DNA from: Nocardia takedensis NBRC 100417
GTDB taxonomy: Bacteria; Actinomycetota; Actinomycetes; Mycobacteriales; Mycobacteriaceae
Assembly (NCBI RefSeq): GCF_000308695.1
Contig: NZ_BAGG01000256.1
Span: 1 to 51,406, forward strand
Direction of reading: 5' to 3'
DNA: 51,406 nucleotides
In this document: piece after piece, positions 25,986-35,584 of the stretch
Numbering within the stretch: the stretch's first letter is position 1
How the letters are laid out: the number at the start of each line of letters is the position of its first letter
The notes under the pieces: model-generated
Told to the model about the DNA's origin: nothing
Seen by the model: the letters and a program-made list of their open reading frames with translations, nothing else
Databases searched by the model: none
Made by a program: the position numbers and the translations under genes

Positions 25986-26891
25986 GTGTCTTCCATCGCT
26001 CCGCCTTCTTCGATCACCGCCGACGATGCTCGCTGGCGTCGGCCCGCGCGAACCCGCACAATCCAGTTGGGCCGGCTTCGCCTGACCCATGTCCGTGACG
26101 GGGCGGTGGCGTTGCGCACGCAGTACTGGCTTCCCGCCGCGACCGTCGAGGACCTCGACCGCTACCGCGGCCATCTGGACGAGGCGGGCAACCTCGCGGC
26201 CGGGATCGGTGGACTGCTCGTCGGCCAGGACACGATGATCGACGCCGGGTTCGGGCCCTTCTCCTTCCCGGCCCATCCCGACAACCCGGTCTTCGGGCAC
26301 ATGTTCGGCGGTGAACTACCCACCAACCTCGCCCGCGCCGGCCATCGCGCCGACCAGGTCCGCTCGGTGCTGCTCACCCACCTGCACCTGGACCACTGCG
26401 GCTGGCTGGCCTACCCCGAACCCGACACCGACACACCACCGTTCGCCCACGCCCGGGTCTACGTCCACGAACGCGAATGGGCCGAACGCGAACACGCCCT
26501 CGACACCGGCGGCCTCACCCCCGAAGCCCTGGACCTGCTCGCCGCGCGAGTGGTCACCTTCGGCGACGACCAAGAGATCGTGCCCGGCATCCGATCGGTC
26601 CCCCTGCCCGGCCACACCGTCGGCCACACCGGATTCCTCATCACCTCCGGCCGGCACCGACTCTGGGTCCTGGGCGATGCCCTGCACACCCCGATCCAGA
26701 TCCGCCACCCCGACTGGTCCCCCCACGCCGACCACGACCCCCACCGCGCCGCACTGAGCCGAACCCGACTCCTCGAAGCACTCACCGACAGCCCGGACCT
26801 GCTCTACGCCAACCACTTCGCCGACGTCGTCTTCGGAACCATCACCCGCAACGACACCGGCACCACCTTCTGGCAGCCACACCACGACTGA
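25986..26891 (+). CDS. Metallo-beta-lactamase-fold hydrolase
   Basis: The product of about 301 residues shows all MBL-fold motifs: LTHLHLDHCGW (HxHxDH, zinc ligands), LPGHTVGHTGF (third metal histidine), VLGDALHTP (bridging aspartate) and YANHFADVVFG (last histidine). Its N-terminal segment (QLGRLRLTHVRDG) is typical of lactonase-like MBL proteins. The substrate cannot be told from sequence. The GTG at 25986 is taken as start because upstream codons look non-coding; no strong ribosome site is visible. It lies directly before the AbrB-integrase pair at the right end of the element, where a non-mobility gene is often passenger cargo. Confidence 0.8.
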   Translation: MSSIAPPSSITADDARWRRPARTRTIQLGRLRLTHVRDGAVALRTQYWLPAATVEDLDRYRGHLDEAGNLAAGIGGLLVGQDTMIDAGFGPFSFPAHPDNPVFGHMFGGELPTNLARAGHRADQVRSVLLTHLHLDHCGWLAYPEPDTDTPPFAHARVYVHEREWAEREHALDTGGLTPEALDLLAARVVTFGDDQEIVPGIRSVPLPGHTVGHTGFLITSGRHRLWVLGDALHTPIQIRHPDWSPHADHDPHRAALSRTRLLEALTDSPDLLYANHFADVVFGTITRNDTGTTFWQPHHD

Positions 26892-27108
26892 CCGACCCGA
26901 ACCACCGCCCAACCGCCGGGACCCATCGCCGATGTCCAACTCCGCCGGCACGAACAGCGCCTGCCGACCGAACCTGACCACGGCCACCGACGGCCGGGCT
27001 CGCGTCGGCCCCGTGGTGGGCGAACCTCTGATCGCCCCACCACCGACACGCGACGGCCGAGCGAAGGACGTATCACCACATGCGCCGACCTCACCAGGGA
27101 GCATCACC

Positions 27109-27684
27109 GTGGACTCCGACACCACACCAGGACGGGAATCGACCTCCATTGAATCCCCACCCCGGCAGAATCATTCTCCCGGGGGCCGATCCGATCTCGC
27201 GCACCACGATTCGAGTCCGGCGTCGTCCGCGCTGTCCACCCTGTTCTCAGGGCTCTACGAGCCCGCGGTCACTGTGCAGGCGACACAGCAGATCCTGGCG
27301 CCGGAGTTTCCGTTTCCCGACGACTCCGAACACATCTCCACCAGTGGGGTGCATTTCACGATGACAGTCGTCGACCGCAACGGGCGAATCGCCGCAGCCC
27401 CGGCCGCACGGCACCTGGCATGGGTGGTGGGACAACACTTCTCGATCCGAGCGCACCGCAACTCGGTGGTGACGATCCTCCGCTGCGCTGACGGTGCGCC
27501 GCTGCGCCCCCACGGATTCCTCCACATCCCGATGCGCGTGCGCGGCCAGTGCCGGATCACCGTGGGCGATCGTGTCCTGCTCGCCGCGTCCCGCGAACAC
27601 GACCGCCTCGTGGTCTACCCGCCCCGCGCCCTCACCACCGCGCTCCACGCGGATCGCCCCGACCTGTGGGAACGCGCGTCATGA
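27109..27684 (+). CDS. AbrB/SpoVT-like protein coupled to the integrase
   Basis: The 191-residue product starts at GTG 27109 with AGGGAG seven bases upstream. The N-terminal 50 residues are disordered. The C-terminal part (about residues 95-190) contains GFLHIPMRVRGQCRITVGDRVLLAA split over a swapped-hairpin-like pattern (FLHIP, then GDRVLLAASREHDRLVVYPP) typical of AbrB/MazE-type DNA-binding domains. Its stop overlaps the integrase start (ATGA), so the two are translated together. In actinobacterial elements such small DNA-binding partners may control excision or integrase expression; this is an inference. DNA-binding has to be judged by comparison with known AbrB domains. Confidence 0.65.
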   Translation: MDSDTTPGRESTSIESPPRQNHSPGGRSDLAHHDSSPASSALSTLFSGLYEPAVTVQATQQILAPEFPFPDDSEHISTSGVHFTMTVVDRNGRIAAAPAARHLAWVVGQHFSIRAHRNSVVTILRCADGAPLRPHGFLHIPMRVRGQCRITVGDRVLLAASREHDRLVVYPPRALTTALHADRPDLWERAS

Positions 27685-28706
27685 AAGACGCCGAGGTCGC
27701 CGACCTGCTCCAGACCATCTCCCGACTCGGTCTCACCGTCGTCGGCAAGGACCACCACCCGAATCCCGCCCCGATGCCGACCTTCGGCGAGTTCATCACC
27801 CGAGTCACCGCTGCCGCTACCCCGATCCAACGCGAGACCTACGGGTGCTACTGGAAGATCGTCGCCGCGGAATGGGACGAGCGCGCACTCGACGAACCCA
27901 CCTCCCTCGAGATCACCGGACTGATGAACCAGCACCAGGCCCGCGCGGTGGTCCGATCGAACTGGCGCGGCGGGATCGGCGCCAAACGCAACCTGCTCTA
28001 CGCCATCCGCTGCCTCTACCGCTACGCCGAACTCGACAACCTCATCCCCCCTGCCGACAACCCGGCCACCAACGTCGAGATGCCACGCAAACTCGACAGC
28101 ACCCGACACGCACTACTGCCCGAACAGGTACGCGACCTCGGCCGAATCGCCGCCGAAACCGGCAACGACACCGAACTCGACGCCCTCATCCTGCGCCTGC
28201 ACATCGAAACCGCCTGCCGCCGAGAAGCCGGACTACGACTCGACCACGACGACCTCAGCACCGCCGACAGCACCGTACTGCTCCACCACAAAGGCGGCGT
28301 CGACGCCTGGCACCCCATCACACCCATACTCATGGACCGCCTGATCAGACACTACGAAAACCGCGGCGGCCCCGACACCGCCGCCGGCACCCGCATCTAC
28401 CGCACCCACACCGGCAAACCCATCACCGACCGCCGCTACGACAACCTCCACACCCGCTTCCACCACCACCTCCCCTGGGCCGGAGCCAAAGGCGTCACCG
28501 TCCACTGGCTCCGCCACACCACCCTCACCTTCGTCGAACGCGAATTCGGCGAAGCCATCGCCCGCCGCTACGCCGCCCACCGCGACCCCGGCACCACAGC
28601 CACCCCCATCTACACCAAAGCAACACTCGGCGAATGCGCACAAGCACTCGTCGCCGTCACCGGACAAGACCACCCCCTCGCCACACGCACCCGCCGACGG
28701 ACCTGA
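27681..28706 (+). CDS. Tyrosine recombinase (integrase) of the element
   Basis: The 341-residue product is a phage-integrase family site-specific recombinase. The N-terminal SAM-like arm domain spans about residues 35-125 (FGEFITRVTAAATPIQRETY, YAIRCLYRYAELDN). The catalytic domain follows with the first Arg in HIETACRREAGLRL, the beta-hairpin Lys region HKGGVDAW, the HxxR box HWLRHTTLTF, the following His in AAHRDPG and the nucleophilic Tyr in IYTKATL. All catalytic residues are present, so it should be active. Start ATG 27681 overlaps the AbrB-like stop. Integrase at the end of the element is typical and implies that an attachment site lies shortly after 28706. Confidence 0.92.
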   Translation: MKDAEVADLLQTISRLGLTVVGKDHHPNPAPMPTFGEFITRVTAAATPIQRETYGCYWKIVAAEWDERALDEPTSLEITGLMNQHQARAVVRSNWRGGIGAKRNLLYAIRCLYRYAELDNLIPPADNPATNVEMPRKLDSTRHALLPEQVRDLGRIAAETGNDTELDALILRLHIETACRREAGLRLDHDDLSTADSTVLLHHKGGVDAWHPITPILMDRLIRHYENRGGPDTAAGTRIYRTHTGKPITDRRYDNLHTRFHHHLPWAGAKGVTVHWLRHTTLTFVEREFGEAIARRYAAHRDPGTTATPIYTKATLGECAQALVAVTGQDHPLATRTRRRT

Positions 28707-29361
28707 CACCGCACCGCGGACGCAGGAGAAGTCGGCGACGACATGTGGAGCATCGGCGCTGGATCCCGGCAAGACGGTCACCGCAGCCTGTCGGTGGTGG
28801 CTTGTTCGGTACAGTCCGAGCCGTTGTCGGTCCGGTCGGGTCGCACGAACCCGGACCGGACCGACAACGTTCATCTTCGACGCGGAGCCGACGAATACCT
28901 CGCGGCAGTCCGCAGTGCCGCCTTCCACACAGCCCGGCACTACGAGCAGCTGACCCGCACAACCGCCGTAGGCCCGCTGCTACCCCGCGCACAATTCGAC
29001 CGAGCACTCGCGTCGACGGCGGACTCGCCTTCCACCAAAATCTCTGGATCACGCCCGGCCCGAGGCCCCTCTCGCGCACAGTTTCACGTCAGCTACGACA
29101 CTTTTTCCGTGCCACGTGTTGGAGTGCACTCGCACACACGGAGAACGATCAGTGGAACACGCTCTGAACTGCACTGATTGATGGCGTATCTGCAACTTCA
29201 CGACAGGTGTGACACGCCGAAAAGTATGCCGGCGTTACAGCCAGGTGGAGGTTCGGCGGTGATCGCGCCGGTCATCCCGCCGCCGACGCGGTTTGCCGAC
29301 CAAGATCGCCGAGGACGGGAACCCGCGAGCCGATCCGCCGACCGGGCGGCACCCGCACAGT
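28707..29361. other. Region after the integrase; likely element/chromosome junction
   Basis: These 655 bp lie between the integrase and the converging alanine dehydrogenase gene. They contain one long hairpin (28823-28868) and a 10-bp palindrome GAGTGCACTC (29122-29131). A plus-strand stretch near 28870-28970 reads weakly like protein (RRGADEYLAAVRSAAFHTA) but has no supported start. No tRNA gene was recognised. The attachment site is expected here but cannot be placed. Confidence 0.35.
28823..28868. terminator. Long hairpin after the integrase gene
   Basis: GTTGTCGGTCCGGTC (28823-28837) pairs perfectly with GACCGGACCGACAAC (28854-28868); the inner GGGT/ACCC extends the stem to 19 bp with one bulged G and a 7-nt loop. 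There is no T-run. It may terminate integrase transcription, or be an integrase or attachment-related structure. Confidence 0.45.
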
Positions 29362-30460
29362 TCAGTCGACATCGAACGCCGCCAGGTCCGGAAATGCTTC
29401 TGCCACAGCCTTGTTGGCGATCGTACCGGCAATGGTGTTGAGGCCGCGGGCGAGCGCGGGGTCGTTGGCGACCGCCTGGTGCACGCCGTGGGCGGCGAGC
29501 GTGCTGACGTAGGGCAGGGTGGCGTTGGTCAGGGCCGGGGTCGAGGTGGCGGCGGCCGCGCCCGGCATGTTCGCCACGCAGTACATGATCGACTGTCCGA
29601 TCGTGAACGTCGGCGCGTCGTGGGTGGTCGGTCGCGTACCGGCGAAACATCCGCCCTGGTCGACCGCGATGTCGACGAGCACACTGCCTGGCTTCATAGC
29701 CTCGATGAGATCGATGCCGACCAGTTCGGGCGCCTTCTGGCCAGGTATGAGGACCGCCCCGATCAGGAGATCGGCTTCGATGGCGGCTCGCTCGATCTCG
29801 AGGGCACCGGAGGCCAACGTCTTCACACGGCCGCGATAGATACCGTCGAGCGCGCGCAGCCGGGCGGCCGAGATGTCGAGTACGGTGACGTCGGCGCCCG
29901 CACCGACGGCCTGCATGACCGCGTTGGAACCGGTGATCCCGGCACCGATGACGGTGACCTTCGCCGGGCGCACGCCGGGCACTCCGGCGAGCACACAGGC
30001 CCGGCCGCCATTGCTGCCGAGCAGGTGATACCCGCCGACGAGCACCGACATTCGGCCCGCGACCTCGCTCATAGGTGCCAGTAACGGCAGGCTGCCGTCG
30101 ACCGGCTGCACCGTCTCGTAGGCGAACGCGGTGGTGCCGCTGCTCAGCAACGCGTCCACCAGCGGTTCGTTCGCCGCGAGATGCAGGTAGGTGAACAGGG
30201 TGAGATTCGCGCGCAGGAAGCGGTATTCCTCGGCGACCGGTTCCTTGACCTTCAGCACGAGTTCGGCGACCCAGGCATCATCGGCGCTGGTCAGGACGGC
30301 ACCGGCGGCACAGTAGTCGTCGTCGGTGATGGCGCTGCCTCCCCCGCACCGGCCTGCACCGCGACGGTGTGGCCGGCAGCGGTGAGTTCGCGGACACCCG
30401 AGGGGTGATCGCCACCCGGTACTCATGGTTCTTGATCTCACTGGGGATACCGATCCGCAT
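29362..30460 (-). pseudogene. ald: Alanine dehydrogenase, split by two frameshifts
   Basis: Alanine dehydrogenase interconverts alanine and pyruvate with NAD(H) and ammonia. The start ATG 30460 follows GAAAGGA. The N-terminus MRIGIPSEIKNHEYRVAITP is typical; then one base appears to be missing in a C run (near 30402), and the next 20 codons read correctly in another frame (GVRELTAAGHTVAVQAGAGE); a second base is missing in a G run (near 30337), after which the rest is continuous: KVKEP, FTYLHLAA, AYETVQ, the Rossmann-type VIGAGITGSNA, and TRPTTHDAPTF to the end. The restored length of about 366 residues is normal. It may supply or remove amino groups for the adjacent aminotransferase. Sequencing error and true decay are both possible. 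Confidence 0.85.
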
Positions 30461-30522
30461 CGTCGGTCCTTTCGTTGTTCGGATATGGCGCGGTGTCATG
30501 AGCCTCCCTCGAGCGGCACCCG

Positions 30523-31789
30523 TCACCGCGACCGGATGGCTTTGAACGCCTCGTTCGCGATGTCGAGGGTGCGGGCGATATCGGCACGGGTGAGCGCCGC
30601 GTTGATGAAGTGGTTGTGATGCGAGGTCAGGAACACCCCGCGCCGCACGCACTCGGCGATCCAGTCCTGATGCAGCATCAGCGAGTCGTCACCGTCGAGC
30701 CGCAGGTAGAACAGCGCGGGCTCACCGGAAGTGATAAGGGTGTGGTCATTACTCGCGGCCACATCCTCGAGTCCGCGCACAGTTCGGCGCCGAGTTCACG
30801 AAACATCCTCGGGCCGTCGATACGGCGCAATTTCTCGATGGTGGCGATACCCGCCGCGAACGGGACCGCACTCATCCAGTAGCTGCCGGTGTAGGTGATG
30901 GAACTCACGGCCTCGCGCAGACTGTCGGCACCACACAGTGCCGAGACGTTGTAACCGTTGGCGATGGCCTTGCAGAAGCAGATGAGGTCGGCCCGGAATC
31001 CGAAGTAGTGGTCGCTGCCCGCCATGTCGAGACGGAAGCCCGCGCGGACGTCGTCGACGATGAGCACCACACCGAACTCGTCGCACAGCTTGCGCACTCC
31101 CTGCCAGTAACCGACAGCGGGCGCGATGTTGTCGCCGAAGTTGCGGTGCTGGTAGGGCTGGGCGATCAGGGCTGCGATCGCGCCGCGATGTTCGGTGAAC
31201 ACCGTGCGCAGCGCCTCCAGATCGTTCCACTGCACCTGGATGTTGCCCGCGACGTCCTGTTCGAGGACACCCGGATAGTCCAGCTTCTGGGTCCACGGCG
31301 CGACACCGTGGTAGTAGCCCTCGATGAACACGATCCCGCGCCTGCCGGTCGCCGCGCGCGCGGTCATGATCGCCAAGGTGGTGACGTCGCCACCGTTCTT
31401 GGCGAAGAAGGCCCAATCGGCGCCAGCCACCGTGTCGACGAGCAGTTCGGCGAAATCCACCATGACCGTCGAGGGGATGGTCAGACATCGGTGAGCGCCG
31501 CCTGCGCCTGCGCGGCTTCGGCGACATCGCGGTCACCGTATCCGAGCACGTTCGGCCCGTATCCGCACATGTAGTCGATGAATTCGTTGCCGTCGACATC
31601 CCAGAAGCGGGTGCCCTCGGCACGCAGAGAGTACAGCGGGAACGCCGAACGCGGGATGTAGCAGCCCTCGCTCGGGCCCTGGTGTCCGTAGATGCCACCC
31701 GGGATGACCCGCACCGCGCGCCGGAAAACAACATCGCTGGTGTCGTACCGGTAGGGGGTGATGGTCTGATGGCTTTCGGTGGCGGTCAT
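30523..31789 (-). pseudogene. Class III aminotransferase (glutamate-1-semialdehyde aminomutase-like), split by two frameshifts
   Basis: A PLP enzyme of fold type I. The first segment (ATG 31789) has YRYDTSDVVFRRA and FWDVDGNEFIDYMCGYGPN; after a missing base near 31487 the frame continues with WAFFAKNGGD, the cofactor aspartate region VLIVDDVRAGFRL and the PLP lysine in CKAIANGYNVSAL; after a second missing base near 30783 it continues with GLEDVAASND to KAIRSR. Restored length is about 422 residues, normal for the family. The ATG overlaps the SCP2-like stop (ATGA). It belongs to the same minus-strand set as the SDR and alanine dehydrogenase genes. It could install an amine on a keto or aldehyde lipid precursor; this substrate is inferred. 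Confidence 0.82.
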
Positions 31790-32687
31790 CGTGATCGTGC
31801 TCCCAGGTAGGCCCCGACCCGGTCGAGGATGCGATTGGTGTTGTCGACGAGCGGGATGAATCCGCGCATGGCGATGCGGCCGTCGCAGACACAGGCGAGC
31901 GCACTCTCGCGGCCGGCGAGGATCGCACCGGCCACGTCGAGGTCGGCGAAACGCAGTGTCGCGCGTGGCGGCCATCGGCATCCTCGACCAGACGCAGAGT
32001 GTGGTCGGTGACCTGGATGCGGTGGCGCACCTCGTCGCCGACCTCGAGGTCGAGTGATCCGTCGGGCATGTGGTGGGCCCAATAACGGCCGCCGCGATCG
32101 AGATTGCCGACGACGACAATGGCTCTGGTCGCGACGTGCAGTGCGAAGCGGGTGCTGATCTCGGCGAACTGTGGATCGGCCAGCCGCTCGGGCTCCGGTT
32201 TCAGGTAGCCGGCGAGCATTTCGGTGAGCGGACCGAAGACCGCGCCGAGGAAGCGCAGGCCGCGCGGACCAGCCAGCGGACATGGGTCTTTCGTCCCCGC
32301 TATGACGGCGTTGAGGTGCGCGACCGAGGAGAACAGCAGGCGCGGCCCCGCGTGACCGGATGCCGTGCGCGTCACCCCGGTGACGGTGAAGGTGAAATGG
32401 GCCCGTGGGCCGCCGCGCACCACCAGTGTGAGCGAGGTCGGCGTGTGCACTTTGGTCAGCACGGCACCCGCCTCGGTGGACAGGCGCGCGAGTTCGGGGA
32501 GTGCGTCGAGAACCGCATGCAGATTCACGGCGGCCAGGACGTGTTCGTCCAGTTCGGTCAGCACGCATGTGGCCCTTCGGTAGGCGGGCGGAGCGCGGTT
32601 GGCGATCCGGCGAGCGGTCGTCGGTGACAGGGCGGGCTGTCCGGCGGCGAGCCGGACCGCCCGATCGGCGGTCGGTGGGCCGGTCAC
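31786..32687 (-). pseudogene. SCP2-like protein, split by one frameshift
   Basis: GTG 32687 overlaps the SDR stop (GTGA), fixing the start. The restored product of about 300 residues has features of a lipid-binding SCP2-like fold: HFTFTVTGVTR, HLNAVIAGTKDPCPLAG, and near the end LRFADLDVAGAILAG and GFIPLVDNTNRILDRV. The frame breaks after EDADGRHA (near 31970), where one base seems to be missing, and resumes with ATLRFADLDV to the stop. Such proteins bind or carry lipid substrates. Coupled between an SDR and an aminotransferase, it may present a lipid to them. The family call is by pattern and is moderate. Confidence 0.6.
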
Positions 32688-33487
32688 GGCACCCGGACGG
32701 GTTCGGGTCCGGCGATCCTGCGCTGCCCGGCAGCCAGGATCAGCCTGCGCGGCACGAATCGGACCGCCAGCGCCATGAGGCGATTGGCCAGACCGACCGT
32801 GACCACCGGCGCGTCGCCGCGGTCGATCGCCCGGAAGGCTGCGTCCACGACTTCCTCGACGGTGGCCACGCGGCCGACCTTGAACCGTTCGGTCCCGGCG
32901 ACCTCGAAGAACTCGGTGGCGATCGGGCCGGGACACAGTGCGAGCACCCGCAGGTCGCTGCCACGGGTCTCCTGCCAGATAGCGGCGGTCAGCGACGTCA
33001 GATACCCCTTGGCCGCCGCGTACACGGCCAGGGTCGGCAGCGGCTGATGTGACGCCGTACTCGAGATGTTGAGAAGCACACCCCGTGGTGCCCGGAGCAG
33101 GGCGGGCAGCAACAGCCGGGCCAGCAGGGTCGGCGCGGTGATGTCGACGGCGATCTCCTCGGCGATACGGGCCGGATCCTCGTCAACGAACTCGTCGGCG
33201 GTACCGAAGCCCGCACAGTTGACCAGCACGTCGACCCGGTCGCTCGCGGCCTCGATATCGGCCACCAGCGCCTCGGGTACGCACGGGTCGGCCAGATCGC
33301 CGACCAGTACCCGGACACCGACCTGATATTCCGCGCCGAGTTCCCGCGCTATCGCCTGTAGGCGCGCGGCCCGGCGCGCGATCAGGACCAAGTCGTAACC
33401 GCGGGCCGCGAACCGGGTCGCCAATCCCCGGCCGAGTCCGGAACTGGCCCCGGTGACAACGGCGAGCGGCCGGTGCCGAGTCGGCAT
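32684..33487 (-). CDS. Short-chain dehydrogenase/reductase
   Basis: The 267-residue product is a classical SDR that oxidises or reduces a carbonyl/hydroxyl pair with NAD(P). It shows the cofactor motif VVTGASSGLGRG (near residue 12), LVNCAGFG, the catalytic Ser in LNISSTAS, YAAAKGYL with the Tyr-x-x-x-Lys pair, and CPGPIATEF. The ATG 33487 is preceded by AAGGA seven bases upstream, better than two ATGs further up. It is one of two genes in this cluster with no frameshift. It heads the minus-strand set SDR - SCP2-like - aminotransferase - alanine dehydrogenase, and so could make the ketone that the aminotransferase uses. Confidence 0.88.
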   Translation of the reverse strand: MPTRHRPLAVVTGASSGLGRGLATRFAARGYDLVLIARRAARLQAIARELGAEYQVGVRVLVGDLADPCVPEALVADIEAASDRVDVLVNCAGFGTADEFVDEDPARIAEEIAVDITAPTLLARLLLPALLRAPRGVLLNISSTASHQPLPTLAVYAAAKGYLTSLTAAIWQETRGSDLRVLALCPGPIATEFFEVAGTERFKVGRVATVEEVVDAAFRAIDRGDAPVVTVGLANRLMALAVRFVPRRLILAAGQRRIAGPEPVRVP

Positions 33488-34211
33488 ATAGATATCCTTC
33501 ATGGTTTTGCCGGAAATCGACCGGCGAACTACTGGACAAGTGACCAACTTCGTTTATCTAATATTCCAAAACGCGCCCCGGTCAAGTCCGTGTCATGGGA
33601 TTTACACGATCGCGACGAACCGGAAACGCCGGGTTCGAAGACGCCGTACAAATATATTCGGCAGGCGATTCGGACATGACCCCCCGGAATGCCGGGCGAC
33701 GCACGGCGCCACTACCCGACAGGCGTCGCGCTGCGGGCGGGCCACTCCCGCCGGCCCGATATCTACGCACTGAGCTGCCCTGATGTGCTCCGGAACACAG
33801 TGGCCCCCGATCGGCCACAGGCTGGCGCGAAACGGCCAGAATGCACGCACGACGCGAGGTGCGCACGATCCCCGAATACGCTCGCCACAGGCTCGCCGGA
33901 TTGCCCGGTCGGTGCGGACGCGGAGGTTCGCAATCTTCCCGATTGTTGCGCGGGGCGTTATCCGGCGAGCCGCTCACACCCACAAATTACTTCCCCGCCA
34001 CTCGGCCTCCGCATTGCAGCGGAGCTCGCCCCGCCGCATCATTAGCTCCCGTTGCCCCGAGCGAATGATGCCACCACATCGAAAGAAATCGACCGGCACC
34101 CGGACACGAATTCCCGAATCGTTGCGGGGGCGCCCGGAATATTCCGCACCCGAATGCACCCCCAGCCGCCACCACGGTCTGGACACGATGTCATGGAATT
34201 GGTGAGAGTCA
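33488..34211. promoter_or_regulatory. Divergent promoter region of the lipid gene cluster
   Basis: These 724 bp separate the minus-strand SDR set from the plus-strand acyltransferase set. They contain the most AT-rich patches in the neighbourhood (about 33540-33575, with TTTATCTAATATTCC, and near 33650-33660), as expected for promoters in a GC-rich genome. No gene is convincing here. The exact promoter elements and a regulator site could not be fixed. Confidence 0.45.
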
Positions 34212-35584
34212 ATGGAATACACAACTATGTCGCAGTTCGACGTGAAGCCGGGTCGGCTGCGGCTCTGGCGCGCCACCTCCGCGCCGGATGCCCGGTGGCA
34301 TCTCGACCACCGCCCCCTCACCACCGCGCACAAGCAGTACTGCCGCGAATCGTCCCCGGTGATCCCCGGCCCGGCCGTGGCCGCTGGATCGGCACCATCT
34401 TCGAGATGGATGCCGCGCTGCACGTCGGCACCTTCCGCGACATGCTCTGGATGTGGCACGCCCGCCACGAAGGGCTGCGGACCACCGTCGTCCTCGATTC
34501 CGATCCCCGCCTCCCGATCTGCCGGCTGACCTGCGACGCCATCGATGTCGACATCGTGGACGAGGACAGCACTGACCGGGACGACGCCACCGAACTCAAC
34601 CGGCACCTGTGCGAGATCATGGAATCGGACCTGTCGCCGCTGGTGTGGCCGCACCTGCTAGTCGCGACGGTCGAACACCGTGACGGGGCGGGCTTCACTA
34701 TCCTGGTCGGCGCCGATCACTCGGTGATGGACGCCTATAGCCAATTGCTCGTGATCACCGAGTTGCACACCGCCGATTACGCCGTCCTGGAACGGCGAAG
34801 CGCCGCCCAGCTCACCACCGATTCACCCGCCGTCGAAATCTGGCGGGATTTCCTTGCACGCTCCGGCGGTCTGTTCCCTCGGTTCCCGGTGCCGATCGCC
34901 ACGTCATCGACCGCGACCCCGGCGGCGCAGACGAGTATCTCGCAATGGCTGCTCAGTGACGAAGAGGCATACGCCGCAGAGCAATTCGCGGCCGATCTCG
35001 GATTCCGCCCGCCCGTCGCGATCTTCGCCGCCCTGACCCTGGCGGCCAGGACGGTGACCGGCTCCACCGTCTTCCGCACGATCATGCCGCTGGCGACCCG
35101 GCCGACCACCCGCTTCTCCGCATCCGTCGGATGGTTCGTCAATATCGCACCACTCGAGGTCGAAGTGTCCGCCGACGCCGACTTCCCGGACGCGCTGGTG
35201 GCCGCCCACACCGCCCTGAGCCGCGCGAAACCGACGATGACGCAACCGGCGGCACGCATCATGGAACTGCTCGGCACCACCGACTACCCCCGGTTCGCCA
35301 TCTCGTTCGTCGACCTCCGGTGCCTGCCCGACGCTGAGCCGATCGCCGGACTCAACGGCCGCACCCTGCGCGCGGACTCCTACGCCGACGACGAGATCTA
35401 CTTCTGGGTGGGACGGATGAGCCGCGGCCTGAACATCTCCTCGCGCTTCCCCGCCACCTGGCCCGTCACCATGGTGCAACGCTTCATCTACGCCTTCACC
35501 GAGGTGCTGCGCGAGGCCGCCCATCGCACCACCGGCCTGCGCGCCGTCGCGGTGGTGCCCGAGCCGGGCAAAGGGGTGGCGTGA
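34212..35584 (+). pseudogene. PapA-type condensation-domain acyltransferase 1, one frameshift
   Basis: The restored 457-residue product is a condensation-domain-like acyltransferase of the type that esterifies glycolipids in mycolata. The start (ATG 34212, or MSQFDVKPGRL at 34227) reads to HKQYCRESSP; then one C appears missing in the run near 34355, and the rest is continuous: IGTIFEMDAALHVGTF, the catalytic HxxxD in GADHSVMDAYS, and VGWFVNIAPL near the solvent-channel motif. The stop and the next ATG overlap (TGATG). A single-base deletion in a C run is the only visible defect. Confidence 0.75.

Larger units (their letters stand above)
1..28706. mobile_element. Right part of an integrated, probably conjugative element (ICE-like)
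   Basis: The span runs from the window edge to the end of the tyrosine recombinase gene. It holds a transfer-like operon (polytopic VirB6/TrbL-like protein, pilin-sized protein, ParA-like ATPase, lipoprotein, peptidoglycan hydrolase fusion), cutinase operons, defence-like cargo, and an AbrB-like gene coupled to an integrase at the right end. No relaxase or coupling ATPase is in view; these would be expected to the left. No tRNA gene or direct repeat that could serve as the attachment site was found after 28706, so the right boundary is an estimate. Calling it conjugative is an inference from gene content. Confidence 0.6.

Noticed and set aside
28743..29177. 144-codon plus-strand frame after the integrase
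   Set aside because: Mostly low-complexity Ser/Arg/Thr, spans a perfect hairpin and has no ribosome site. A short middle stretch looks protein-like but is not enough for a gene call.
28707..29361. tRNA gene as integration target
   Set aside because: I looked for a T-arm sequence and acceptor stem on both strands and found none.
33595..34205. Several short frames in the divergent region 33.5-34.2 kb
   Set aside because: Cys/Arg/Pro-rich translations without ribosome sites, overlapping each other on both strands, in a region expected to hold promoters.
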